NCBI RefSeq assembly: GCF_013155125.1
Contig: NZ_CP053564.1
Location: forward strand, 3,975,501-4,039,500
Reading direction: 5' to 3'
Length of the DNA stretch: 64,000 bases
Origin: Pseudonocardia broussonetiae
Lineage (GTDB): Bacteria; Actinomycetota; Actinomycetes; Mycobacteriales; Pseudonocardiaceae
Positions 15,106 through 23,604 of this stretch are shown one piece after another; the stretch's first letter is position 1, and every line of letters starts with the position of its first letter. A model generated the notes under the pieces. That model saw only the letters and a program-made list of their open reading frames with translations, was not told where the DNA came from and did no database searches. The position numbers were made by a program, and so were the translations under genes.

Positions 15106-17334
15106 GTGATCCCCTCGATCCTGACCTCCTACACCGACCGGCTCTCCTACTTCCCCGGTGAGGCGATCCACCTGTTCGTCTCCAGCCCGCAGGAGGACCG
15201 GGCGAGGGTGTCCCTGGTGCACCTGGACGCCGCCCTCGACTCCCCGGGGAAGGAGGCGCAGACCACGGAGGTCCCGTGGGCCGACGCGACGACCGTGCCG
15301 GTCGGCGGGCAGGACGGCCACTTCGGCGGCTTCATGACCGGGGTCCTGGCCGCGGCGCCCGGCACCCGCTTCACGGTCGGGGCCTTCGTGCGCTTCGACG
15401 AGCGCATCGGGCCCTCGCTGCAGGCGGTCGTCGCGGTGGGCGACGAGCAGCGGGCCGTCGTCCTCGGTGTCGAGGACGCCCGGCTCGTGCTGCGCAGCCC
15501 CGACGGCGCGGTCCGATGCACCGAGCCGCTCGACCCGAACGCGTGGTACCTCCTCGTGGGCACCGTCGACGGTGACCGGGCCGAGGTGCACGCCCTCGCC
15601 GTCGAGGTGGGGGCCGCCACGGCGTCGGCGACCGGGAGCCTGCCCGGCGCCGCCCCGCTGGGCACCGACGTCGTCGTCGCCGGGGCCTTCCCGGTCGTGA
15701 CCCGGGGCAGCGGGGCCACCGCCCACGGGCGCGCGGCGGCGAACCTCACCGCCACCGTCAGCTGGCCGTTCGTGACCTCGACCGTGCTCGACCCCGAGCA
15801 GTTGCGCGCCCTGGCGCAGCAGCGCGCCCTCGACGCCGCGGCGTTCGGCGACGGGCTCCTCGGCGCCTGGGACCTGTTCCCGGGCGACGGCGAGGACGGC
15901 CTCGCGCGATCCGCCACCGGCGGCGAACCGGGACGGTTGCACAACCTGCCGACCCGGGCGGTCCCCGGGCCGAACTGGCAGCGGCGGACGACCCGCTTCG
16001 TGGAGGCTCCCGCCGAGTACTCCGCGGCCCACTTCCACGCGACCGACCTCGTGGACGCCGGCTGGAGCGAGACGTTCTCCGGCGCACTGCCCGCCGACCT
16101 GCCCTCGGGCGCCTACGCCCTCCGGGTCGCGACCGAGCGGGAGACGGACGTCGTCCCCTTCGTCGTGGCGCCCGCCCCGGCCGACGCCCGCAAGCCGGTC
16201 GTGGTGGTGATCCCGACCTTCACCTACCTGTCCTACGCCAACGAGTCGCTCTTCGAGGGCATGGTCCCGTCCGTCACCGGACACTTCACGACCGGCCCGA
16301 GCGAGGCGGACCTGGCCCACGTCGGGAACCGGACCTTCGGGCTCTCGCAGTACGACACCCACGCGGACGGCCACGGGGTGGTGTTCTCGAGCGCGGCGCG
16401 CCCGATCGTCAACACGCGGCACGACTACCGCATGTGGCTCAGCGACAGCGGTCGCGGCTTCTCGGCGGAGATGTACCTCCTGGAGTGGCTGGCGACCGTC
16501 GGGATCGCGTTCGACGTGATCACCGACTTCGAGCTGCACACGCTCGGCGCCGACTACCTCGCCGGGTGGGAGGTCGTCCTGTCGGGCGCCCATCCGGAGT
16601 ACCACTCGAGCGAGATGCTCGACGCGCTCACCCGGTACCGCGACACCGGCGGTCACCTCGTCTACCTCGGGGGGAACGGCTTCTACTGGGTGACCGGCGT
16701 CGTCTCGGAGTCGCCGCTGGTCCTGGAGGTCCGCCGCGGGTTCGCCGGCATCACGGCCTGGAAGTCCCGACCGGGTGAGACCTGCCTGGTCTCCACCGGG
16801 CTGCTCGGCGGGTCCTGGCGGCACCGCGGCCGGGAGCCGCAGCGCCTGGTCGGCGTCGGGATGGCGGGCCAGGGCTGGGGCGGCTCGCAGCCGTACTGGC
16901 GGACGGAGGCCTCGTACGCCCCCGAGGTCGCGTGGATCTTCGAGGGGGTGGAGGAGGAGCCGATCGGCGCGTACGGGCGCGTGATGGGCGGCGCCGCGGG
17001 TGACGAGCTCGACCGCGCCGACCCGGTACTGGGGACGCCCGCCGACGCGGTCGTCCTCGCCGCCTCGCGCGACCACGACCGCACCTACCAGCGCGACGCC
17101 GCCGAGGTGGCGTTCATCCTCGACGGCCAGCACGGCGGGGACGTCGATCCCGAGGTGCACTCCGACGTCGTCCACTTCACGACACCGGGCGGGGGAGCGG
17201 TGTTCGCCGCCGGGTCGATCGCGTACTCGGGCGCCCTGCTCGAGAACGGCGCGAAGAACGGGATCTCACGCATGACGGAGAACGTCGTCCGGCGCTTCGC
17301 CGGTCTCGACACCACCGAGGGGAGCAGCGCATGA
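15106..17334 (+). CDS. N,N-dimethylformamidase large-subunit (beta) family protein
   Basis: A 742-residue protein matching the length and layout of the N,N-dimethylformamidase large subunit. A beta-sandwich/LamG-like region (about 30-200) is followed by the N,N-dimethylformamidase beta C-terminal domain. The segment SGAHPEYHSSEMLDAL around residue 500, with YLGGNGFYWV after it, corresponds to the region that supplies the unusual tyrosine-ligated iron site in characterised enzymes. GTG 15106 with upstream GGGAG is used, since in-frame codons further upstream lie within the permease gene. Known enzymes hydrolyse formamides to formate and an amine and pair with a small alpha subunit, whose gene is not seen here. 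The physiological amide is unknown. Confidence 0.85.
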   Translation: MIPSILTSYTDRLSYFPGEAIHLFVSSPQEDRARVSLVHLDAALDSPGKEAQTTEVPWADATTVPVGGQDGHFGGFMTGVLAAAPGTRFTVGAFVRFDERIGPSLQAVVAVGDEQRAVVLGVEDARLVLRSPDGAVRCTEPLDPNAWYLLVGTVDGDRAEVHALAVEVGAATASATGSLPGAAPLGTDVVVAGAFPVVTRGSGATAHGRAAANLTATVSWPFVTSTVLDPEQLRALAQQRALDAAAFGDGLLGAWDLFPGDGEDGLARSATGGEPGRLHNLPTRAVPGPNWQRRTTRFVEAPAEYSAAHFHATDLVDAGWSETFSGALPADLPSGAYALRVATERETDVVPFVVAPAPADARKPVVVVIPTFTYLSYANESLFEGMVPSVTGHFTTGPSEADLAHVGNRTFGLSQYDTHADGHGVVFSSAARPIVNTRHDYRMWLSDSGRGFSAEMYLLEWLATVGIAFDVITDFELHTLGADYLAGWEVVLSGAHPEYHSSEMLDALTRYRDTGGHLVYLGGNGFYWVTGVVSESPLVLEVRRGFAGITAWKSRPGETCLVSTGLLGGSWRHRGREPQRLVGVGMAGQGWGGSQPYWRTEASYAPEVAWIFEGVEEEPIGAYGRVMGGAAGDELDRADPVLGTPADAVVLAASRDHDRTYQRDAAEVAFILDGQHGGDVDPEVHSDVVHFTTPGGGAVFAAGSIAYSGALLENGAKNGISRMTENVVRRFAGLDTTEGSSA

Positions 17335-18101
17335 CCGCGCGTCACCAGGGCCGGGTCGCCCTCGTCACCGGGGCCGGCGCCGGCATCGGACGCGCGATCG
17401 CGTTCCGGCTGGCCGCCGAGGGGGCCCGGGTCGTCGTCACGGACCTCGACGAGAAGGCGGCGACGGTGGTCGCCGAGGCCGTCGTGGCCGACGGGGGAGA
17501 GGCCGTCGCCGTCGCGCTCGACGTCCGGCGCCCGGACCAGATCGACGCGGCGGTGGCCCGGGCGGAGGAGGCGTTCGGCGCGATCCACCTGCTCGCCAAC
17601 AACGCCGGTGTCGTCACGGACCACTCCCTGGCCACCCTGACCGAGGAGGCCTGGGACCTCGTCGTCGACGTCAACCTGAAGGGACAGTTCTTCGTCGCGC
17701 GGGCCGTGGCCGCCGCCATGGCCCGGGCCGGCGGTGGCGCGATCGTCAACCTGTCGACGATCGAGGCGCTCGTCGTCGTCACGTCGGGGACGACGGCGCA
17801 GCCGCACTACAACGCCAGCAAGGGCGGCGTCCCGATGCTGACGAAGGCCCTGGCCGTGGAACTGGCCGCCGACGGCATCCGCGTCAACTGCGTGGCGCCC
17901 GGGCCGATCGCGACGGACTTCTTCGACCTGGAGGCGGTGACGTCGGAGGCGGGGCTGGAGTTCATGAAGCAGCGGCTGCTGGTGCCGCGCGTGGGACGAC
18001 CCGAGGACGTCGCGCAGGCGGTCTCGTTCCTCCTGTCCGACGAGGCGTCGTTCATCGACGGGGTCCAGCTCCCCGTCGACGGCGGGTGGCTGACCCGGTG
18101 A
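17331..18101 (+). CDS. SDR family NAD(P)-dependent oxidoreductase
   Basis: A 256-residue classical short-chain dehydrogenase. It has cofactor motif TGAGAGIG (residues about 13-20), NNAG, active-site Ser in NLSTIE, and YNASK with catalytic Tyr and Lys. The acidic Asp at the end of beta-2 (VVVTDLDEKA) favours NAD(H). It overlaps the amidase-like gene by 4 bp and the ligase gene by 4 bp, so it is central to the operon. It probably oxidises a hydroxyl or carbinol intermediate, perhaps before the aldehyde dehydrogenase step. Confidence 0.9.
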   Translation: MTARHQGRVALVTGAGAGIGRAIAFRLAAEGARVVVTDLDEKAATVVAEAVVADGGEAVAVALDVRRPDQIDAAVARAEEAFGAIHLLANNAGVVTDHSLATLTEEAWDLVVDVNLKGQFFVARAVAAAMARAGGGAIVNLSTIEALVVVTSGTTAQPHYNASKGGVPMLTKALAVELAADGIRVNCVAPGPIATDFFDLEAVTSEAGLEFMKQRLLVPRVGRPEDVAQAVSFLLSDEASFIDGVQLPVDGGWLTR

Positions 18102-19471
18102 GCGCCGAGATCCTCGCTGCGGCCGGACTCGCCGAGGACGAGATCCACACCGTCGTCGTCGCGACGCCGGACCTGCAGGGCCGCCTGGTCGGCCGCCGCG
18201 TCCCGGTCGAGGGCTTCGCACGGGTCGTCGAGGAGGGCGTCGACGTCTGCACCTGCGTCTTCGCCTGGGACCTCACGCAGAGCCTGGAGCTCGTGGAGGC
18301 GAACGTCTTCACGCTGTGCGGCCTGCACAACGGGATACCGGACTTCACGCTCCTGCCGGACCTCACGACCCTGCGCCGGGCGGCCTGGTTGGACGGGATC
18401 GCCTTCTGCTTCGCCGACGCCGTCGACAAGGCCACCCGGGAGCCCCTGCCCATCTCCCCGCGGCAGATCCTCAAGCAGCAGATCGAGCGCCTCGGCGCCG
18501 TGGGCCTGCGCGCGCTGACCGGGACGGAGCTGGAGTTCTACCTGTTCCTCAACGCGCCCCGGGACCTGCGCCGAGCCGGGTTCCGCGGGCTGGAGCCGAC
18601 CACCCTGGTCCCGTCGGACTTCATGATCCACGAGGGGAACCTCCACGAGCCGTTCTTCCGCGCGCTCCGCCGGGACCTGCGCGACTCGAGGATCGAGGTG
18701 GAGGCGGCCCAGAGCGAGTGGGGCTCGGGCCAGTGGGAGATGACGTTCCGCTACGGCGAGCCGTTGGAGATGGCCGACCGGCACGCCCTGTACAAGCTGG
18801 CGGTGCGCGACAGCGCCGCGGCCGCGGGGATGTCGGCCACCTTCATGGCCAAGCCGCTCAACCAGGGCCAGCCCGGGTCGTCGTGCCACGTCCACGTGTC
18901 CATGGTGGACCTCGACGGACGGCCGACCTTCTGGGACCCGGCGGAGGAGCACGGCATCGCCGGCACGATGGCGCAGGCGATCGGCGGAGTCCTCGAGCAC
19001 GCGCCGGACCTGATGGCCTGGTACGTCCCGACCGTCAACGCCTACCGGCGCGTGAACTCGGGCGACGTCGCCGGCTGGGGGAGCACCTGGGGGCTCGACA
19101 ACCGGACGACGTCGGTGCGCGTCGTCGGGCGGCACTCCCACGACCTCCGCTTCGAGTTCCGCCTGCCCGGGGCCGACACGAACCCGTACCTGACGCTGGC
19201 GGGGCTCCTCGCCTCCGCGCGGGACGGGATCCTGGGCAAGACCGCCCCGCCCCCGATGACGACCGGGAACGGCTACGCGGCGCCGGTGGACCCGGCGTTC
19301 CCGGTGGACCTGGGCCAGGCCGCGGCCCGGCTCCGGGGCTCCGCCTTCGTCGCCGACACCGTCGGCGAGGACCAGCGCGATCACATGGCCGTCCTGGCCG
19401 AGCACGAGTGGCGCGCGTTCATGGCCCACACCGGTGACTGGGACCTCGACCGCTACTTCGACAGGATCTGA
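18098..19471 (+). CDS. glutamine synthetase family protein (PuuA/gamma-glutamylamide synthetase-like)
   Basis: A 457-residue GS-fold ligase. It shows TGTELEFYLF (metal Glu), SEWGSGQWEMTFRYGEPLEMAD, GSSCHVHVSM (metal and ATP His), WGLDNRTTSVRVV and the C-terminal block FEFRLPGADTNPYLTLAGLL. Active-site loops differ from housekeeping GlnA (for example AWGRRNRS is replaced by TWGLDNRT), as in ligases that attach glutamate to amines other than ammonia. GTG 18098 gives a GTGA overlap with the SDR; GTG 18086 is an alternative. With the PuuD-like hydrolase and aldehyde dehydrogenase nearby, a gamma-glutamylation route is likely. The amine substrate is unknown. Confidence 0.88.
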   Translation: MSAEILAAAGLAEDEIHTVVVATPDLQGRLVGRRVPVEGFARVVEEGVDVCTCVFAWDLTQSLELVEANVFTLCGLHNGIPDFTLLPDLTTLRRAAWLDGIAFCFADAVDKATREPLPISPRQILKQQIERLGAVGLRALTGTELEFYLFLNAPRDLRRAGFRGLEPTTLVPSDFMIHEGNLHEPFFRALRRDLRDSRIEVEAAQSEWGSGQWEMTFRYGEPLEMADRHALYKLAVRDSAAAAGMSATFMAKPLNQGQPGSSCHVHVSMVDLDGRPTFWDPAEEHGIAGTMAQAIGGVLEHAPDLMAWYVPTVNAYRRVNSGDVAGWGSTWGLDNRTTSVRVVGRHSHDLRFEFRLPGADTNPYLTLAGLLASARDGILGKTAPPPMTTGNGYAAPVDPAFPVDLGQAAARLRGSAFVADTVGEDQRDHMAVLAEHEWRAFMAHTGDWDLDRYFDRI

Positions 19472-19477
19472 CCGCCG

Positions 19478-20920
19478 ATGGGAACCCCCGTCCCCCGCAC
19501 CTGGCTCGCCGGCGCACCGCGCGCCGGCGGTGCGACGACCACCCACGACCTCCACGACCCCAACACCGGCGAGGTCCTCCAGACCTACGCGTTCTCGTCG
19601 GACGCCCAGGTCGACGACGTGCTGGCCGCGGCGTCGGCGGCGCACGCGTCCGGCGTCTGGGCCGAGGCCGACCCGGCCGAGCGCGCCGCCGTGCTCACCG
19701 CCTTCGCCACCCGTCTGGAGGGCGTGGCCGACCGGATCGCCGAGCTGGACGCCCTCAACAGCGGGGTGCCGGTGCGGTTCACCCGCATGTTCGCGCGGAG
19801 CCTCCCGGACACCGTCCGCCGCGCGGTGGAGCTGGCGCAGGAGCAGGCCGCCCGCCGGTGGCTCGAGGCCGACGGGCGGAGCGTGCAGCTGCGGCACGTG
19901 CCGTGGGGCCCGACGGCCCTGCTGCTGCCCTGGAACGCACCCGCCGCCGTGCTGGTCAAGAGCCTCGCCTACGCCCTCGTCGCCGGGGCGCCGGTGGTGG
20001 CCAAGCCCTCGCCGGAGTCGCCGTGGAGCGCGGAGGTCGTGGCGGGCGCGCTGACCTCGGCGGGCGTCCCGGACGGCGTGTTCGGGCTCGTCCACGGGGG
20101 CGCGCACGTCGGGGGGCTGATCGCCGCCGACCCGAGGGTCCGGGCCGTGTCCCTGACCGGGTCCACGGCGACCGGCCGCAGCGTGGCGGCGACCGCCGGG
20201 GGGAACCTGACCCGGCTCCGCCTGGAGCTCGGGTCCAACAACCCGGCCGTGGTCCTCGCCGACGCCGACGTCCCGGCCACGGCCCGGGCTCTGGTCGCCG
20301 GGTTCACCAAGCTCAACGGCCAGTGGTGCGAGGCGCCCCGCGCGGTGTTCGCCGAGAGCCGCCTGGTCGAGCCGCTGGTCGAGGCCGTCGTCGCGGAGAT
20401 CGGCAGGATCGCGATGGGCCCCAGCACCTCCGGGGACACGACCTTCGGGCCCCTGGCGTTCGCCGGGCGGAAGGCGGCTCTCGAGGACCAGATCGAGCGG
20501 ATGGTGGCCGGGGGCGCCCGGCGCCTGGCGCCGCTCACCACGCCCCCGCGCGGCTGGTTCCTCTCGCCCACCCTGCTCCTCGGTGACGACGTGCGGCTCC
20601 CCGGTGAGGTGTTCGGGCCGGTCCTCGCGATCAGCCCGGTGCCGGACGACCGCCAGGCGGTGGCCGCGGCGAACGCACTCGGGGGCGGCCTCGCGGGCTA
20701 CGTCTTCACCGGCGACGAGGAACGGGGGATGCAGGTCGGTGCCCGGATCGTCGCGGGCGAGGTGAAGCTCAACGGGACCAGCCTGCTGGACATGGCGCGC
20801 GACTCGGCGCAGAGCTTCTTCGGCGGCAGCGGCCTGGGCGGGCACGGCGACCGCGACGTCCTGGAGTTCTACGCGGGCAAGCAGGTGCTCGGCGCCGACC
20901 TGCTCGACCCCGCGATCTGA
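19478..20920 (+). CDS. aldehyde dehydrogenase family protein
   Basis: A 480-residue NAD(P)-dependent aldehyde dehydrogenase. Visible features are PWNAPAAVLVKSLAYALVAG, SLTGSTATGRSVAA (cofactor turn), LELGSNNPAVV with the general-base Glu, and NGQWCEAPR with the catalytic Cys. The motif around the Glu reads GSNNP instead of the common GGKSP, so specificity may be unusual. It lies 6 bp after the ligase gene. In Puu-like pathways the corresponding enzyme oxidises a gamma-glutamyl aminoaldehyde, the step inferred here. Confidence 0.9.
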   Translation: MGTPVPRTWLAGAPRAGGATTTHDLHDPNTGEVLQTYAFSSDAQVDDVLAAASAAHASGVWAEADPAERAAVLTAFATRLEGVADRIAELDALNSGVPVRFTRMFARSLPDTVRRAVELAQEQAARRWLEADGRSVQLRHVPWGPTALLLPWNAPAAVLVKSLAYALVAGAPVVAKPSPESPWSAEVVAGALTSAGVPDGVFGLVHGGAHVGGLIAADPRVRAVSLTGSTATGRSVAATAGGNLTRLRLELGSNNPAVVLADADVPATARALVAGFTKLNGQWCEAPRAVFAESRLVEPLVEAVVAEIGRIAMGPSTSGDTTFGPLAFAGRKAALEDQIERMVAGGARRLAPLTTPPRGWFLSPTLLLGDDVRLPGEVFGPVLAISPVPDDRQAVAAANALGGGLAGYVFTGDEERGMQVGARIVAGEVKLNGTSLLDMARDSAQSFFGGSGLGGHGDRDVLEFYAGKQVLGADLLDPAI

Positions 20921-20956
20921 CCCCTCACGACCGTCCACATCGAACCGAGGAGAACC

Positions 20957-22027
20957 ATGATCGACGAGGTCTTCGGCGCAGGGCACGAGCAGGTGGTGCT
21001 GTGCCACGACGAGGAGTCCGGTCTCCGGGCCGTCATCGCCCTGTACTCCACTGCGCTCGGGCCCGCGATGGGGGGAACCCGCTTCTACCCGTACGGCTCG
21101 TCGCAGGAGGCCCTCGACGACGCGCTGCGGCTGTCGAGGGCGATGGCCTACAAGAACTCCCTCGCCGGGCTCGACCACGGCGGGGGCAAGGCGGTCGTCA
21201 TCGGCGACCCGGACAAGCACAAGTCCGAGATCGTCCTGCGGGCCTACGGCCGCTTCGTCCACGGCCTGAACGGCCGCTACATCACCGCGTGCGACGTCGG
21301 CACCTACAGCCCGGACATGGACGTCATCGCGCGCGAGACGCCCCACGTCACCGGGCGGACCGTCGCGAACGGCGGAGCGGGCGACTCGTCGATCCTGACC
21401 GCGTGGGGCGTCTTCCAGGGCATGCGGGCGGCGGCGCAGCACCGCTGGGGGAGCACGGCCCTGCGCGGCAGGCGGATCGGGATCGCGGGAGCCGGGAAGG
21501 TGGGGTCCCGCCTCACCGAGCTGCTGGTCGAGGCGGACGCGGTCGTGACGGTCACCGACCCCTACCGCCCGGCGCTCGACGCGCTGGTCGCCCGCTGCCC
21601 GCACGTCACCGTGGTCGACTCCACCGAGGAGCTGCTGGCCGGGGACCTCGACGTCTACTCGCCGTGCGCCATGGGCGGGGCGATCGGCCGGGCCACGCTC
21701 GCCGCGCTGCGGGCGGAGATCGTGTGCGGGGGAGCCAACAACCAGCTGGCCGAGCCGGGGATCGACCGGGAGCTCGCGGCCAGGGGCGTCCTGTACGCAC
21801 CGGACTACTGCGTCAACTCCGGGGGCGTCATCCAGATCGCGGACGAGCTGCGGGGCTTCGACCCCGAGCGGGCCAAGGCGCGGGCCACCGGCATCTTCGA
21901 CACCACGCTGCAGGTCCTCGAACTGGCCGCGTCCACGGGTGTCACCACCGCGGCGGCCGCGGACCGGCTGGCCGAGGAGCGGATCGCGGGCGTCAGCCGC
22001 CTGCGCGCCCTCCACACCGGCCCGTGA
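20957..22027 (+). CDS. Glu/Leu/Phe/Val dehydrogenase family protein (valine/leucine dehydrogenase-like)
   Basis: A 356-residue branched-chain-type amino acid dehydrogenase. It has the catalytic-Lys block [19 protein letters not shown], a dinucleotide fold [12 protein letters not shown] near residue 180, and [17 protein letters not shown] and [12 protein letters not shown] typical of leucine/valine dehydrogenases. GAGGAG precedes ATG 20957. These enzymes reversibly deaminate an aliphatic amino acid to a 2-oxo acid and ammonia. Here it closes the amide/amine operon and may remove ammonia from the released amino acid. Confidence 0.9.
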   Translation: MIDEVFGAGHEQVVLCHDEESGLRAVIALYSTALGPAMGGTRFYPYGSSQEALDDALRLSRAMAYKNSLAGLDHGGGKAVVIGDPDKHKSEIVLRAYGRFVHGLNGRYITACDVGTYSPDMDVIARETPHVTGRTVANGGAGDSSILTAWGVFQGMRAAAQHRWGSTALRGRRIGIAGAGKVGSRLTELLVEADAVVTVTDPYRPALDALVARCPHVTVVDSTEELLAGDLDVYSPCAMGGAIGRATLAALRAEIVCGGANNQLAEPGIDRELAARGVLYAPDYCVNSGGVIQIADELRGFDPERAKARATGIFDTTLQVLELAASTGVTTAAAADRLAEERIAGVSRLRALHTGP

Positions 22028-22081
22028 GACGGCGGTGGACGGCGGTCCCCGCGGGGTCCGCCGTCCCACCGGTCTCCGCAG

Positions 22082-22834
22082 TCAGGCCGACGCGGCCAGG
22101 GTGGACGTGGTGTCCCGCGCTGCGGAGACCAGCCAGCCGAACACCGGGTCACCCGCGAAGCACTCCGGGTGCCACTGGACGCCGAGCACGGGCGCGCCGT
22201 CCAGCTCGATCGCCTCGACGACCCCGTCGCCCGCCCGCCCGCTCACCCGGAGCCCGTGACCGAGCCGGTCCACGGCCTGGTGGTGGAAGGAGTTGACCGC
22301 CACCCGCCCGCCGTACAGACCGTGCGCCACGCTGCCGGCCTCGAGGTGGACGTCGTGGCGGCGGCTGGCCCGGGGGTAGGCGTGGGACGCGTGCGAGTCG
22401 CCCTCGCCGATCGGCAGGTCGGACACGAGGGTGCCGCCCAGTGCCACGTTGAGGAGCTGGGCCCCGCGGCAGATGCCCAGGACCGGTTTGCCGGCGTCGA
22501 GGACGGCCCGCAGGAGCGCCAGTTCGACGGCGTCGCGGACGGGGTCCAGCACGGTGGACCTCGGGCCGGCCACCGCGCCGTAGAGGGTCGGGTCCACGTC
22601 GTCGCCACCGGAGAGCACGAGCGCGTCGAGCACGTCGGCGACCGCCTCGGGCGGGCTGTCGACCGCGACGTGGAAGGGGAGCCCGCCCGCCTGCGCCACG
22701 CAGCGCGCGTAGTCGCTGTAGTACGCCTCCACCACCGCGTCGGCGAAGCCGGGCGGTGAGCCGATGCGCGAGGCGGTCGTGCGCCGGCCCGTCAGGCCGA
22801 CGACGGGTGGGCGACGATCGGGATCGGGTCTCAT
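22082..22834 (-). CDS. gamma-glutamyl-gamma-aminobutyrate hydrolase family protein (PuuD-like class I amidotransferase)
   Basis: A 250-residue class I glutamine amidotransferase fold. The nucleophile is Cys in LGICRGAQLLNVALGG, with the oxyanion/GG motif ALVLSGGDDVDP and the His/Glu pair in GVQWHPECFAG. The second conserved block FHHQAVDRLG matches PuuD-type hydrolases. ATG 22834 is chosen over an upstream GTG/ATG run because the 22837-22855 palindrome begins immediately beyond it. It is convergent with the main operon and divergent from the GntR gene. It would remove glutamate from gamma-glutamylated intermediates made by the GS-like ligase. Confidence 0.88.
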   Translation of the reverse strand: MRPDPDRRPPVVGLTGRRTTASRIGSPPGFADAVVEAYYSDYARCVAQAGGLPFHVAVDSPPEAVADVLDALVLSGGDDVDPTLYGAVAGPRSTVLDPVRDAVELALLRAVLDAGKPVLGICRGAQLLNVALGGTLVSDLPIGEGDSHASHAYPRASRRHDVHLEAGSVAHGLYGGRVAVNSFHHQAVDRLGHGLRVSGRAGDGVVEAIELDGAPVLGVQWHPECFAGDPVFGWLVSAARDTTSTLAASA

Positions 22835-22836
22835 AA

Positions 22837-22862
22837 TGGTATGGATTCTAGACCACAAGACC
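22837..22862. promoter_or_regulatory. putative GntR operator in the PuuD/GntR divergent promoter (site 2)
   Basis: TGGTATGGATTCTAGACCA (22837-22855) is an imperfect 19-bp palindrome. It is followed by CAAGACC, and the 26-bp region matches site 1 at 11510-11535 at most positions. It starts 3 bp beyond the PuuD start codon and lies 26 bp before GTG 22881, so binding would block both promoters. Confidence 0.65.
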
Positions 22863-22880
22863 TCGAGAGGCGGAGATCCG

Positions 22881-23603
22881 GTGCTCCGGAATAGGCTCGG
22901 CGACGTGGCCGATCCCCAGGTGCGTGTTCCCGCGGCCTACTCGGTGGTGGTGGAGAGGCTCCGGCGGGACATCATGCTCAGCCGGGTGTCGCCCGGAGAA
23001 CGGTTCCCGCCGGAGCGCGAGCACGCCGAGCGCCTGGGCGTCTCGCGGGTGACCCTGCGCGAGGCGCTCCGCGTCCTCGAGGGCGAGGGCCTGATCGAGG
23101 TGCGCCGAGGCGTCCACGGCGGCTCGATCGTCACGACACCCCCGGCGGCCGACGGCCGCGTGCCTCCGCTGGTCCCGTGGTCGGAGCTCCAGGGACTGCT
23201 CGAGCTCCGGGCCTGCATCGAACCGCTCGCCGCCCGCCGCGCGGCGGAGCGCCTCACCGACGAGGGCTTCGCCGGCCTGGACCGGGCGGTGCAGGGGCTG
23301 GGCACGGCGACGGACATCGGGACGTTCCGGGCCCTGGACTCCGCGTTCCACCTGCTGATCGCGGAGATGGCCGACCTGCCGCTGCTGCTCACCGCCGTCG
23401 AGGCGACCCGGATCGCGATGTTCGAACCGCTGGACCGGCTGGACTTCGACGTCGCCCTCGCGTCGACGCAGCGGGCGCACCGTCGCGTGCTGGCCGCCAT
23501 CGCGGAGGGCAACGCGAAGCTGGCGGAGCGACGGATGGCGGCGCACCTGGCCGACTCGGGCCGTGAGATCGCCGAGGTGTACGCCCGGTTCACGGAGGCC
23601 TAG
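22881..23603 (+). CDS. GntR family transcriptional regulator with FCD domain
   Basis: A 240-residue FadR/FCD regulator. The winged helix is at about residues 20-85 (VVVERLRRDIMLSRVSPGERFPPEREHAERLGVSR is visible in parts) with recognition region SRVTLREALRVLEGEGL. The FCD domain occupies the C-terminal 150 residues (ALDSAFHLLIAEM, HRRVLAAIAEGN). GTG 22881 is preferred for its GGAG six bases upstream; GTG 22905 is an alternative. It is divergent from the PuuD-like gene and is the likely regulator of the whole amide/amine cluster. An IS481 element inserted so that the native stop TAG 23601-23603 lies inside the target duplication; the reading frame was not altered. Confidence 0.88.
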   Translation: MLRNRLGDVADPQVRVPAAYSVVVERLRRDIMLSRVSPGERFPPEREHAERLGVSRVTLREALRVLEGEGLIEVRRGVHGGSIVTTPPAADGRVPPLVPWSELQGLLELRACIEPLAARRAAERLTDEGFAGLDRAVQGLGTATDIGTFRALDSAFHLLIAEMADLPLLLTAVEATRIAMFEPLDRLDFDVALASTQRAHRRVLAAIAEGNAKLAERRMAAHLADSGREIAEVYARFTEA

Positions 23604-23604
23604 T
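23599..23604. repeat. IS481 target-site duplication, left copy
   Basis: CCTAGT directly abuts the left end of the IS and is repeated at 24721-24726. It fits the NCTAGN target known for IS481. Confidence 0.85.

Noticed and set aside
17807..22069. 1,420-codon open frame on the minus strand across the SDR, ligase, ALDH and dehydrogenase genes
   Set aside because: Its translation is Arg/Gly/Pro/Ala-rich without any domain and is antisense to five well-supported genes; it arises from the lack of AT-rich stops at high GC.
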